A stretch of 64,000 bases of DNA from Allobaculum mucilyticum (lineage in GTDB: Bacteria; Bacillota_I; Bacilli_A; Erysipelotrichales; Erysipelotrichaceae): contig NZ_CP078089.1 of assembly GCF_022701195.1 (NCBI RefSeq), positions 1,116,001 to 1,180,000 on the forward strand, read 5' to 3'. The notes below the pieces were generated by a model, which was given only the letters and a program-made list of their open reading frames with translations, did not search any database and was not told where the DNA came from. The translations under genes were made by a program, and so were the position numbers. This document shows, in pieces, positions 55,520-63,435 of this stretch. Within the stretch, counting starts at the first letter, position 1; every line of letters begins with the position of its first letter.

Positions 55520-55553
55520 TTCACCTGAATACTTGATCTTTCAATTGAAACGT

Positions 55554-55586
55554 ACGCCGTCTTTCACAGTGGAAGCCGGCGTTTTT
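55554..55586 (+). terminator. Terminator of the plus-strand FHA arm
   Basis: ACGCCG pairs with CGGCGT, with further TTTC/GGAA pairing inside, followed by five T. It lies 35 bases after the scaffold gene. Confidence 0.75.
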
Positions 55587-55610
55587 GCATGCGCTCTCAT
55601 GAAAAAGCGC

Positions 55611-55643
55611 AAAAAGGCACCGACCGTGAATGCGGCCAGTGCC
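55611..55643 (-). terminator. Terminator of the zinc-ribbon gene at 55702
   Basis: On the minus strand GGCAC-GGCCG and CGGTC-GTGCC form the stem, followed by TTTTT. It lies about 60 bases after the stop. Confidence 0.7.
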
Positions 55644-55701
55644 TGTCTTTCGTGGATGGGAAAAAGAAATCCAGCTGAAGTTCAGATTCTGGATTGTGTG
55701 T

Positions 55702-56313
55702 TTAAAGAGGGGTATGGCAGCGCAGGCACTCCGAACGTCCTTTCGGGTTTTTGACGCCGCAGCGGGAGCAGACCTGACTGGTTGGAACTTCCTGTCTGCC
55801 TTTTCTGCGCCAGATACTGCCGCCTGCCTGCTCTGGAACCGAAGTCTGTGCCAGCTGATTGAGCGTGTCGATGTAGTGGTAAAGCAGGTCCGGAAGATCT
55901 TTTCCGATTGTCGCTTTCCACTCTGTTCTCCAGACGTCTTTTGATCCTTCGGATCCGTAAATCGAACGTGCGCACCGACGTTTGAAATCCGCGGTCATTA
56001 CGCTGAGCCAGTTGACATCTTCTCCGAGCATTTTCAGAGGATAGTTGACCTGAAAATAGAACATGCCGCGCAGTCTGTCGTTCCAGAAACGATAGTCTTT
56101 GAGGTTGGAAAGAATCCGGCGTACCTCTGTCACTTTTTTGGCGAAAGTTTCTGAGAGCTCATCGATTTCTTTTGGCGTGACTGTCTCAAAGGAAAAATCA
56201 ATGCGGCGGTTGATAAAGTTTACATCCTCGGACAGCCCTCTGAGCTGGTTAGCCGCAGCATGGGCGATATTGGCGATCGATACTTGTTCCGATGTAATCA
56301 TAATGGTTTCCAT
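55702..56313 (-). CDS. Helical protein with C-terminal zinc ribbon
   Basis: 203 residues. The N-terminal 150 residues are predicted helical (ANIAHAAANQLRGLSEDVNFINRR and on) with conserved-looking Trp/Arg positions (FWNDRLRGMFYFQV), and no family is recognised. The C-terminus has a rubredoxin-like zinc ribbon, CSRCGVKNPKGRSECLRC. No membrane segment. The first ATG has no clear ribosome site; the ATG four codons later is the alternative. It shares strand and zinc-ribbon style with the next gene, which suggests a common job. It may report to the FHA network, but that is inferred from position. Confidence 0.6.
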   Translation of the reverse strand: METIMITSEQVSIANIAHAAANQLRGLSEDVNFINRRIDFSFETVTPKEIDELSETFAKKVTEVRRILSNLKDYRFWNDRLRGMFYFQVNYPLKMLGEDVNWLSVMTADFKRRCARSIYGSEGSKDVWRTEWKATIGKDLPDLLYHYIDTLNQLAQTSVPEQAGGSIWRRKGRQEVPTSQVCSRCGVKNPKGRSECLRCHTPL

Positions 56314-56489
56314 TCAGCCAGGAGCGGCTGTTCTTTTTCCTTAATCTCTTATTTCATTTTCCTGTTTCTTTTGTGCAGCTCTGATCTGTCTGCTTTTCTG
56401 GCAGCTTCAGTTTCATTTCTGTTCTCTTTTCCCTGCTTCGGACCTTTGTTTCTGTGTCCGGAATACGGGGTACACTGCCTGGTCGCAAA

Positions 56490-57794
56490 TCAGGAAGCTT
56501 TGTTGAAGAAGATATTTCCGTAAGCCTGCAGGCAGACATAATTTCCGTCATCCAGACGTCCCCAGACAAGATCCGGATAGTCAGGATTTACGTACAGTTC
56601 AACAACATGGACCGGAGTTCCTGGCGGCGTAGAGCCAACGATGGTCTGATCGAACAGATCTGGCGCACTGCGAACATACATCTCTTCTGCCGGGATGTAA
56701 TTGCCTGCATCAGGACTGGCTTCAACTGCTCCGGAAGGAGACTGTGAAGAAACTGCGACATCATTCTGGACAGAAGCCTGAGCAGATGAGGCATTGGGGT
56801 CTGTCGCATTTGTCTGCGAGGAAGGATTCATTGAATCTGTCTGCGATGTCATCAGAGAACCGTCTGCTTCAGAAACTGCAGCTGAATCCGTCATCCTCTC
56901 TGACATTGCTGCATCTGAGTAAGTTTCAGAAGACGGCACTGAGGGTTCAAAAGAAGATTCACTGGTGATTTCAATTGCGGTCTTCTCCGGGTTTGTTTCT
57001 GGCGGATTAATCTTGAAGAAATAGATGAGGGCAGCTGAGGCACAAAGTGCAAGAACGCAGAATGTAACTGCCGCAGTCTTTACTCCGTTGTGGCGTTTTG
57101 GCGGCTTTCCATCCGGATAGACGGAAGCTGATCCTTTTGCGGCAGCTTTGGAATGTCGCGGGTTGTAGCTCGACGAATGGGCGCCAGTCGAACCGTAAGA
57201 TGCTTCTGCTGCGCTCGACATATCCGGGCGCTGTCTTTTGGGGAGTTTTGAATTGTTAAAGGTCGAGGTGTCGCTCGGATAGCTGACATGAACCGGTGAT
57301 CCCGGCGCAGCTGCCTGCGGCTGCAGATTTGTCTGAGCACTGCTCTGCATGCCGGTCTGCGAATAGCCCGGACGTCTGCGATCGGGTGCCGCCTGGCGGA
57401 CGCCGGATAGTCGCGATGAAGAAGGTGCTGCAGTTCTCCGTCTTGGGTCAGGGGAAGCCCCCCATTTTTTGGCAGCCGGGGCGGATCTTGCAGGATCATA
57501 GCCGGTTGCCCGGAGCGTATACACCGAGGCTTCCTGTTTTTTTGCGTAATCAGAGTGAACGCCGGACATCACATAATCGGAAAGGACTTCAACGACCTGA
57601 CTGTCGTAGTCATCCTCTTTTCCTAACGCGGTCTGACGGTAATAGTCGATCGTTTCAAGCCGTCTATCACGGTGTGAAGACTGCTCGTCGAATCCAGCCT
57701 GCGGGTGCCGGTTTGCGTTTGGCATTGCACTTCCGCAGCGGATACAGTACTTTGCGTTTTCCGGATTGTCTGTTCCACAGTGAGAACAATACAT
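56490..57794 (-). CDS. Zinc-ribbon membrane protein with external SH3-like domain
   Basis: 434 residues. The N-terminal zinc ribbon (MYCSHCGTDNPENAKYCIRCG) is followed by about 230 residues of disordered, Ser/Pro/Gln/Arg-rich cytosolic sequence, one membrane span (TAAVTFCVLALCASAALIYFF), a Ser/Thr/Glu-rich external linker and a C-terminal SH3b-like domain (MYVRSAPDLFDQTIVGSTPPGTPV to DLVWGRLDDGNYVCLQAY). SH3b domains outside the membrane usually contact peptidoglycan, so the protein could connect the wall with cytosolic partners. The start is at the ATG before YCSHCG, as in other zinc-ribbon proteins; an ATG eight codons upstream is possible. It lies 230 bases downstream of the vWA gene on the same strand. 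Confidence 0.78.
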   Translation of the reverse strand: MYCSHCGTDNPENAKYCIRCGSAMPNANRHPQAGFDEQSSHRDRRLETIDYYRQTALGKEDDYDSQVVEVLSDYVMSGVHSDYAKKQEASVYTLRATGYDPARSAPAAKKWGASPDPRRRTAAPSSSRLSGVRQAAPDRRRPGYSQTGMQSSAQTNLQPQAAAPGSPVHVSYPSDTSTFNNSKLPKRQRPDMSSAAEASYGSTGAHSSSYNPRHSKAAAKGSASVYPDGKPPKRHNGVKTAAVTFCVLALCASAALIYFFKINPPETNPEKTAIEITSESSFEPSVPSSETYSDAAMSERMTDSAAVSEADGSLMTSQTDSMNPSSQTNATDPNASSAQASVQNDVAVSSQSPSGAVEASPDAGNYIPAEEMYVRSAPDLFDQTIVGSTPPGTPVHVVELYVNPDYPDLVWGRLDDGNYVCLQAYGNIFFNKAS

Positions 57795-57982
57795 GGGGAT
57801 CACCATCCTTCGGTCCATCTGAAGTGTTTCAGAAACATGGACTACCGTATTATTTAACTATACTTGCAAAGTTCCTGAAGATAAACCAATTCTGAGAATC
57901 CCGCAGCGATTCTTTGTGAATGAGACGAAATTTGAAGACCAGTTCGTCATGCAAACGAATCTGTTCTTTTTTTGCACCAGAA

Positions 57983-58021
57983 AGCCCGGAGTCGCTGAGA
58001 TGAGCTCGCTGACTCCGGGCT
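57983..58021 (-). terminator. Terminator of the vWA surface protein gene
   Basis: AGCCCGGAGTC pairs with GACTCCGGGCT over a 17-base loop that can also pair. The following TTTCTGG is a weak T-run. It lies 30 bases after the stop at 58051. Confidence 0.6.
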
Positions 58022-58050
58022 ATTGACTCTTTCAAACAGAATCTTATTTT

Positions 58051-61000
58051 TTATCGAATTCGTTTACGCAGACTGAATAAGATTACGCTCATTGCCAGAA
58101 GCAAAAGCATCCATTCAAATCCGTGGGCTGCGCTGGCGGTTCCCGGCGTTGACGAAGGTTTCTGTCCAGCGTTTTTAATCGTATTGGTAAAGAGCAGATC
58201 CTTTTCGCTGTTTACCTGCGCCTGAAGCGCTCCATTTTTATCTTCTGTAATCTGAATCTTCACCGTATACTGCGACGAATCATATTCAATATCGCTGCGC
58301 GATCCTGCTTTTTCACGGATGATCAGCTCATCCTCTCCTGGCTGGTTGTAGGTCAGCGGATCAAAGACAATCGAACCATCCTTTTTATTGGAAACGGTTT
58401 GAATGACTTTCCCGTCTCTGAGCAGTTCAAAGCTGAAATCCCCGTCTTTCAGGGTTCCGTTCTTCAGCTCTTTTTTCGCGTTCAGAGTAACTGAAACCGA
58501 CTGTTCTCCAGCTGCTTTCCAGGTGTTGTTGAAGACTGTACTCTGCGGCCAGCTGGTTTCAACCACAAGAACTCCCCGTTCAGCCCGGACATCATAGCTC
58601 CAGGTGAGAATTGAAGAATCGTACTGGACCTGCTGATCTTCTCCCGTCTCTTCACGCAGACTGATCTCATAGTGACCAGGCTTTACAAAGAGCAGGTCAT
58701 TTCCGAAAAACTTGATCTGACCGTCAGCGCTGTTTCTGACAGTCTGCTCATCATTCCACATACTGCCATCAACCTGAACGCCGTCACTGATATCCGTATC
58801 CAGACTCCAGACAAAGCTGAATTCGCCATCTTCAAGATCTTTTCCGCTCAGCTGTTTTTCACCATAAGGCAGAGCTGCTGCAGGAACCGGTGTCGGTGTC
58901 ATTGAATTTTCAAAGAGAATACGGTCGACTGGAGCACCGTCTTTATAGATCTGCGGTGTCTGGGCTTTCAGAACGCCCTGTCCATCATCGAGAACCTCAA
59001 TTTCAATACGGTACTTTGCCGGATCGAAATGGATCGATTCCTGCGGATAGCTCATGACAACCATTTCTTCTTCAAGCTGATAGACATAGGTCCCAGCCGA
59101 TGGAAAAATCTGATTTTTCAGAACATCAAAGACTCCCTCTGGCGAATTCAGAACACTCTGATCGCCATTCGGATCTGTCAGAAGGAACCGGAAAACCGCT
59201 TCATGAATGTCCTGGTTATCAGCGGATGAGAGAACAACTTTCTGGGCGGCTACAGATACCGCGCTCAGCGCATCAAAGACTGGTGTATAGATGTTTTCAA
59301 ACTGAACCGCATTCTGTTCAACATCTTCTGCATTCAGGTATTTGACCTGTGCCTGCAAAGCAGCCGTCTGGGCATTGAGCGTGACTTCGATCTGGACATA
59401 ATGATGACTTTCATCGAGAACAACACCAGGGACTGTCTGCTGAGATTCAGTCACTTCAAAGAAATAGAGACCAGGTTTCAGAAACTGGATCGGTCCAAAG
59501 TCAAAGGAAGAGGGCTGTCCGTCTTTCGACGCACCGGCAGACGCTGTGCTGTTTAAAATGATGCCGCCTTCTTCGATTGCTTTTGCGGTTTCATCATTTG
59601 CGGCAGACAGATTAAATGAGAATTCTCCATCCTTCATATCCCGGCCTTCCAGTGTCTTTCTGGCCTGAATCAGTGCAGAAGCCGGTGTATAGACATAGCG
59701 ATTGATCAGTGCGACCTGATCAGCCTGAATCGGCTGATGGTCTTCCGTGTAGTACTGAGGCGTGCAGACAATCGTTTCAACTCCATCGACCTGTGCGCGT
59801 GAAACCTGAATATCGAGCAGAATCTTCTGGGCGCTCGTGCTCATGCCAGGGATATCTGAACCTGAATTCTCGCTGATTTCATAGTGCCAGGTCTTTCCGA
59901 TGCTAGACTGATCAAACGTAATCGGTGCGAACTGCACCAGAGAACCAGTATTGACAGTCTGAATCTGATCCGATTGCGCGCCATCTGGCATCGGCGCACC
60001 GGCATCCAGTGCTTTGAGCGTAAAGGAGAACGTAAACTCATCCGGTTTGATGATGCCGCTTTGCGGGATACCCGATCCTGCCGTTCCTGCCAGAATATGC
60101 TTGGTGACTGTCGGGCTATAGGAAACTTCAGCCGCATTATAGGTATTGGTAAACACTGCAGACTGAACATCGTTTTCCACATTCTGACCCTGATCATTGC
60201 GCAGCTGAACAATTTTTGGCGCCGCAGCCTGCATCGTTCCATTGTCCGCATCCGTTACGGTGATCTCGACGACATAGACGCTCAGAGAATTCGTTACGCC
60301 AGGAAGCTGAGACTGCTCTGTTTTTTCATACATGGCATAGACGTAATTGCCCGGGTGATCAAACTGAATGGTTCCAAAGTCGAACGTCTTATTCACATCC
60401 TTGCCCGTGATCGTTACGCTCGTTTTCTGCGGCAGATAGGCATCATCCGGCGCAAGAGGGACAACTTCAAATGTAAAGCTGTCATCGTCCTGCCAGGCTC
60501 GCCCGCTCAGAACTTTTTCACCTTTGAGCTGGCTCTGATCCGGACTCATAACAAGAGGAGTCAGGCTGTATGTGTTGACATAGTCAATTGAAGTTCTGGT
60601 TCCAGGGACAATCAGAATCTCATCTGATGTTCCTGCACTTCTTGGCTGAACATGGGTTCCATTTACTGTATGAACCGAAGAAGTAAAGCCGGCTGCCGGC
60701 ATTTCTTCGATCTGCATAGTGGAAAACAGAGGCAGATTTTTAAAAAGGATCTGGTCTGCATCCGAGAGTTCGAACGAAGCTTTTCCATCCGTAAATGTCA
60801 GCTGACTGCTTTGATGATCTGCAGTTTCAATCGAAACATTTCCACTGTAGGGCTGACCGTTTCTGTCTTCCAGCAAAGCCTGATACTGGAACTTGCTTTG
60901 CGGTGCAGGATAGTCGCCGGCACTGATAACTGTTTTGGATACCCGGACTGCAGATTCAAAAGAAAGATCAAGTCGTCCGTTATTGCCTAAAGTAAGCCGC

Positions 61001-62838
61001 CAGGAAGAATCCGGCTGATTTCCTTCCCGTTCAAGAGAAGTCTGATGATCCAGCGTTTCTGTCGGATTGGATGTCTTCATCACTGTCTGCAAAGTCACTG
61101 GATCCGAATCGGATGAATGGTAGAACTGGTTTTCTGAAGCCGGGACAAAGGAAGCCCAGGACTCCTGAGAAGGTTTCCAGAGATTGGAAAAGAAGCTTGC
61201 CGAGCTGCGCGCATCGGAAGACTGAACTCCTGATTGTGCATCGAGCCATGCAGCAGCCTGTACTGAGCCAGTTGTCTTCTGACCGCTCAGCGCCTGTTTC
61301 ATTGAGTCATCGAGCATAGCCTGATACGTCAGAGAAACAGGAATTGCATAGACGACTTTTGAATAGATTTCGCGTTCCTGACTGGCCGCTCTTGCCTGGA
61401 ATGAATAGGCATCAAGCGGCAGAAGGGCAGCTGGAATATCCGCATCGAGGATATCGCCTGCACCGTCTATTCCTCTGGTTACAGTCAGTTTTATACAGGA
61501 TAGATCAGTCGTTTTACCCGGAACGTTTGTTGGTACCTCGCCGGAATACGTGTAGGTAACCGTATTTCCCTGCACCTGAGATGAGGCAGGCGAATACTCC
61601 TGTGACTGTACATGCAGAATGGGATCTGTAAACTCCATCCACTCTCCTGCTTCATCGTGCAGGTGGACATAACCTGAAGATTCCGGTGCATTCAGATCAG
61701 TCTTTGTCGGATAGCCTGTACCGCCATCCATAATCTGGAAGATATATTCAAATGTCGTCTCCAGTTTTTCCGGATTATCCGCACTCAGGTAGTACTGACT
61801 GGATTCCTTTAAACCTAAATCTGTCGAATACAGGCTGGCCTGAGGATAATTGGATGAAACAGCCTGCATAAAGCGGTTGGTATTTTCCGTACCGGGTTTT
61901 AATGCGACATCTTCATCCGGATCAGCACCCGGAAAGATGCCTACTGTGTAGATCTTCGCTCCGGCAGAACGAATCTGCGCGGCTGCCTGGACAGCCTCAT
62001 CCGCAATTGAACGGGTAAATCCATAGCCATCAGAAGGCTGGCCGTCTGTAAAGAAAATCAGAACCTTCCCCCGTCCATCCTGCTCAGAGCCTTCAATCAT
62101 CCTCAGTCCTTCCTTCAGACCGAGGTTGGAATACGTCACCCCGCTGAATCTCAGCTGATCAATGCAGTTTCGCATAGCAGAGATATCACTAGTCAGAGGC
62201 AGTTCCGGCTCAGCATAGGTATTGTAGGTAATAATGCCAAGGTTCGATTTTGGAATCCCAGCTTCCTGGGCATTGTTCGACTTTTCCAGGCTGTCCACAA
62301 ACAGACTTATGGACTCTTTCATCGCATCCATGCGGGTCATGCCGGATCCATAGTCAGCTTTCATGCTTCCCGATGTATCCAGAACGAGAACGATATCGAG
62401 AGGCCGGGTCAGTAAGCTTGAAATATCGCTCCAGCTTGAGAGTGCTGAAAGCGAAATATCAAATGAAGAGTTCGAAGGCGTATTTCCTGTCTGTGCCTGA
62501 ACATTCTTGGATACAAGAATCTCTCCGATCCTGGATGGCGAAGTATTCAGCTGCATCAGCGGATCGGAACGCATGGAAAAGCCAATCGAATTTTCCGCAG
62601 GTGTGCTTTCTGTACTTCCAGGCCAGCCTGGCTCACTCTGTGCTGTACTTTGCGGACTGTTTTCCTGGGCAGCCATCGGCCAGGCTGACAGACCATATCC
62701 CACAAGCATGGCAAAAATCACCAGCCAGCTCAGCACTGCAGTCAGTGTATGAGTAAAACGTTGCTTCCGCCGTCCTGTCATCCTTTTGAAAAAACGAAAA
62801 AATCCGAATCCAGATGTCCGGTTCTTCTTCTGCTTCAT
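58051..62838 (-). CDS. Giant surface protein with vWA domain and six pilin-type isopeptide modules
   Basis: 1,595 residues. The long export signal has a basic start (MKQKKNRTS to RKQRFTH) and a hydrophobic core at 35-56. A von Willebrand A domain (about 145-370) has the metal-site motif DTSGSM at 154-159 and FFTDGQPSD. A beta region follows, then six modules like Spy0128/FctA pilin domains, each opening with a Lys-containing strand (GEKVLSG, VTKHILAG, ARKTLEG, AQKVVLS, GEKQLSG, AKKELKN) and a FSF-type strand, where internal Lys-Asn isopeptide bonds are expected. The C-terminus is a membrane span (WMLLLLAMSVILF) with SLRKRIR. No LPXTG is seen; KPSSTPGTAS stands at that place. AGGAGG lies seven bases before the ATG. 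It is likely an adhesin or pilus-tip-like protein. Confidence 0.88.
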   Translation of the reverse strand: MKQKKNRTSGFGFFRFFKRMTGRRKQRFTHTLTAVLSWLVIFAMLVGYGLSAWPMAAQENSPQSTAQSEPGWPGSTESTPAENSIGFSMRSDPLMQLNTSPSRIGEILVSKNVQAQTGNTPSNSSFDISLSALSSWSDISSLLTRPLDIVLVLDTSGSMKADYGSGMTRMDAMKESISLFVDSLEKSNNAQEAGIPKSNLGIITYNTYAEPELPLTSDISAMRNCIDQLRFSGVTYSNLGLKEGLRMIEGSEQDGRGKVLIFFTDGQPSDGYGFTRSIADEAVQAAAQIRSAGAKIYTVGIFPGADPDEDVALKPGTENTNRFMQAVSSNYPQASLYSTDLGLKESSQYYLSADNPEKLETTFEYIFQIMDGGTGYPTKTDLNAPESSGYVHLHDEAGEWMEFTDPILHVQSQEYSPASSQVQGNTVTYTYSGEVPTNVPGKTTDLSCIKLTVTRGIDGAGDILDADIPAALLPLDAYSFQARAASQEREIYSKVVYAIPVSLTYQAMLDDSMKQALSGQKTTGSVQAAAWLDAQSGVQSSDARSSASFFSNLWKPSQESWASFVPASENQFYHSSDSDPVTLQTVMKTSNPTETLDHQTSLEREGNQPDSSWRLTLGNNGRLDLSFESAVRVSKTVISAGDYPAPQSKFQYQALLEDRNGQPYSGNVSIETADHQSSQLTFTDGKASFELSDADQILFKNLPLFSTMQIEEMPAAGFTSSVHTVNGTHVQPRSAGTSDEILIVPGTRTSIDYVNTYSLTPLVMSPDQSQLKGEKVLSGRAWQDDDSFTFEVVPLAPDDAYLPQKTSVTITGKDVNKTFDFGTIQFDHPGNYVYAMYEKTEQSQLPGVTNSLSVYVVEITVTDADNGTMQAAAPKIVQLRNDQGQNVENDVQSAVFTNTYNAAEVSYSPTVTKHILAGTAGSGIPQSGIIKPDEFTFSFTLKALDAGAPMPDGAQSDQIQTVNTGSLVQFAPITFDQSSIGKTWHYEISENSGSDIPGMSTSAQKILLDIQVSRAQVDGVETIVCTPQYYTEDHQPIQADQVALINRYVYTPASALIQARKTLEGRDMKDGEFSFNLSAANDETAKAIEEGGIILNSTASAGASKDGQPSSFDFGPIQFLKPGLYFFEVTESQQTVPGVVLDESHHYVQIEVTLNAQTAALQAQVKYLNAEDVEQNAVQFENIYTPVFDALSAVSVAAQKVVLSSADNQDIHEAVFRFLLTDPNGDQSVLNSPEGVFDVLKNQIFPSAGTYVYQLEEEMVVMSYPQESIHFDPAKYRIEIEVLDDGQGVLKAQTPQIYKDGAPVDRILFENSMTPTPVPAAALPYGEKQLSGKDLEDGEFSFVWSLDTDISDGVQVDGSMWNDEQTVRNSADGQIKFFGNDLLFVKPGHYEISLREETGEDQQVQYDSSILTWSYDVRAERGVLVVETSWPQSTVFNNTWKAAGEQSVSVTLNAKKELKNGTLKDGDFSFELLRDGKVIQTVSNKKDGSIVFDPLTYNQPGEDELIIREKAGSRSDIEYDSSQYTVKIQITEDKNGALQAQVNSEKDLLFTNTIKNAGQKPSSTPGTASAAHGFEWMLLLLAMSVILFSLRKRIR

Positions 62839-63035
62839 ATGTAAGCCTCCTGTGCAAGGTCCTGAATTTATTCTTGTTTACTAGCAATGTAACATCTGTT
62901 TTTTTACAGATTTGTGCAGATGACTAGAATTAATGCCAGACCGTTTACATTACAGTTTCAGAAGGCCGCGCAAAACCAGTATTCCCTTTACCTGAGGGGA
63001 TATGGGGTGATGTCCCTTCCCCTGACAAATAGAAA

Positions 63036-63077
63036 AAGCCCGATGTCTTTGAGAATTGCTTCTCTGACATCGGGCTT
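63036..63077 (-). terminator. Terminator-like stem upstream of the vWA gene
   Basis: AAGCCCGATGTC pairs perfectly with GACATCGGGCTT, followed on the minus strand by TTTCT. No minus-strand gene is seen to its right, so it may belong to a lost gene or insulate the vWA promoter from the mobile element. Confidence 0.7.
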
Positions 63078-63198
63078 ATCTATTCAGCAGCTTCCTATTT
63101 TGACAATCTAAAATTTCTTGAGGTGGGCACAGGCCTATAAAGTTTTCTAAGGTGCGAACCTCAAGAGACTAAGGCGACCTTTAAAGCTTCGTGAGGCT

Positions 63199-63274
63199 GG
63201 GGGGGAGGTGTCAGCTGAAGGGGGCATTAGACATAGCTCGGACCATGCCCCCTGGAAGCTGACACCTCCCCCCC
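63199..63274. repeat. Large GC-rich palindrome
   Basis: An 18-bp perfect outer stem (63199-63216 with 63257-63274, beginning with seven G) encloses a second 8-bp stem (GGGGGCAT at 63220-63227 with ATGCCCCC at 63245-63252). It has no T-run. It is probably a terminal or recombination structure of the element at the window edge. Confidence 0.8.
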
Positions 63275-63371
63275 CTATCCATTTTCTTGAGGTTTTCGCC
63301 TCTCTGAGACTTATGGGTATTGAAAGAGCTTTCCGCACGAAATACAGTTAGGAGTAACAAAGCGTAAAAAA

Positions 63372-63417
63372 AGGACGAAACCCCATTTGAAGTTGGCCAC
63401 TCAAAAGGTTTCGTCCT
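63372..63417 (-). terminator. Terminator-like stem just before the DUF6431-like gene
   Basis: AGGACGAAACC pairs with GGTTTCGTCCT; on the minus strand it is followed by TTTTTT. It ends 19 bases before the edge gene starts, so it may also fold in that gene's leader. Confidence 0.65.
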
Positions 63418-63435
63418 GCCCAGAAAGGCATCTAT

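Larger units (their letters stand above)
62839..63435. other. Structured non-coding region before the right-edge mobile gene
   Basis: About 600 bases with no supported gene but many inverted repeats: the terminators at 63036-63077 and 63372-63417, a large GC-rich palindrome at 63199-63274, and three copies of CTTGAGGT or its complement (63117-63124, 63158-63165, 63286-63293). The promoter of the vWA gene should lie in its left part. Confidence 0.5.

Noticed and set aside
43308-57794. A type VII secretion locus
   Set aside because: FHA proteins and an EssB-like domain raised the idea, but no FtsK/SpoIIIE-type EssC, WXG100 substrate, EsaA or EccD-like protein is found in the window.
43308-57794. 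A type VI secretion locus with FHA/kinase/PP2C control
   Set aside because: No contractile sheath, VgrG, Hcp or TssM-type gene is present, and the organism is Gram-positive.
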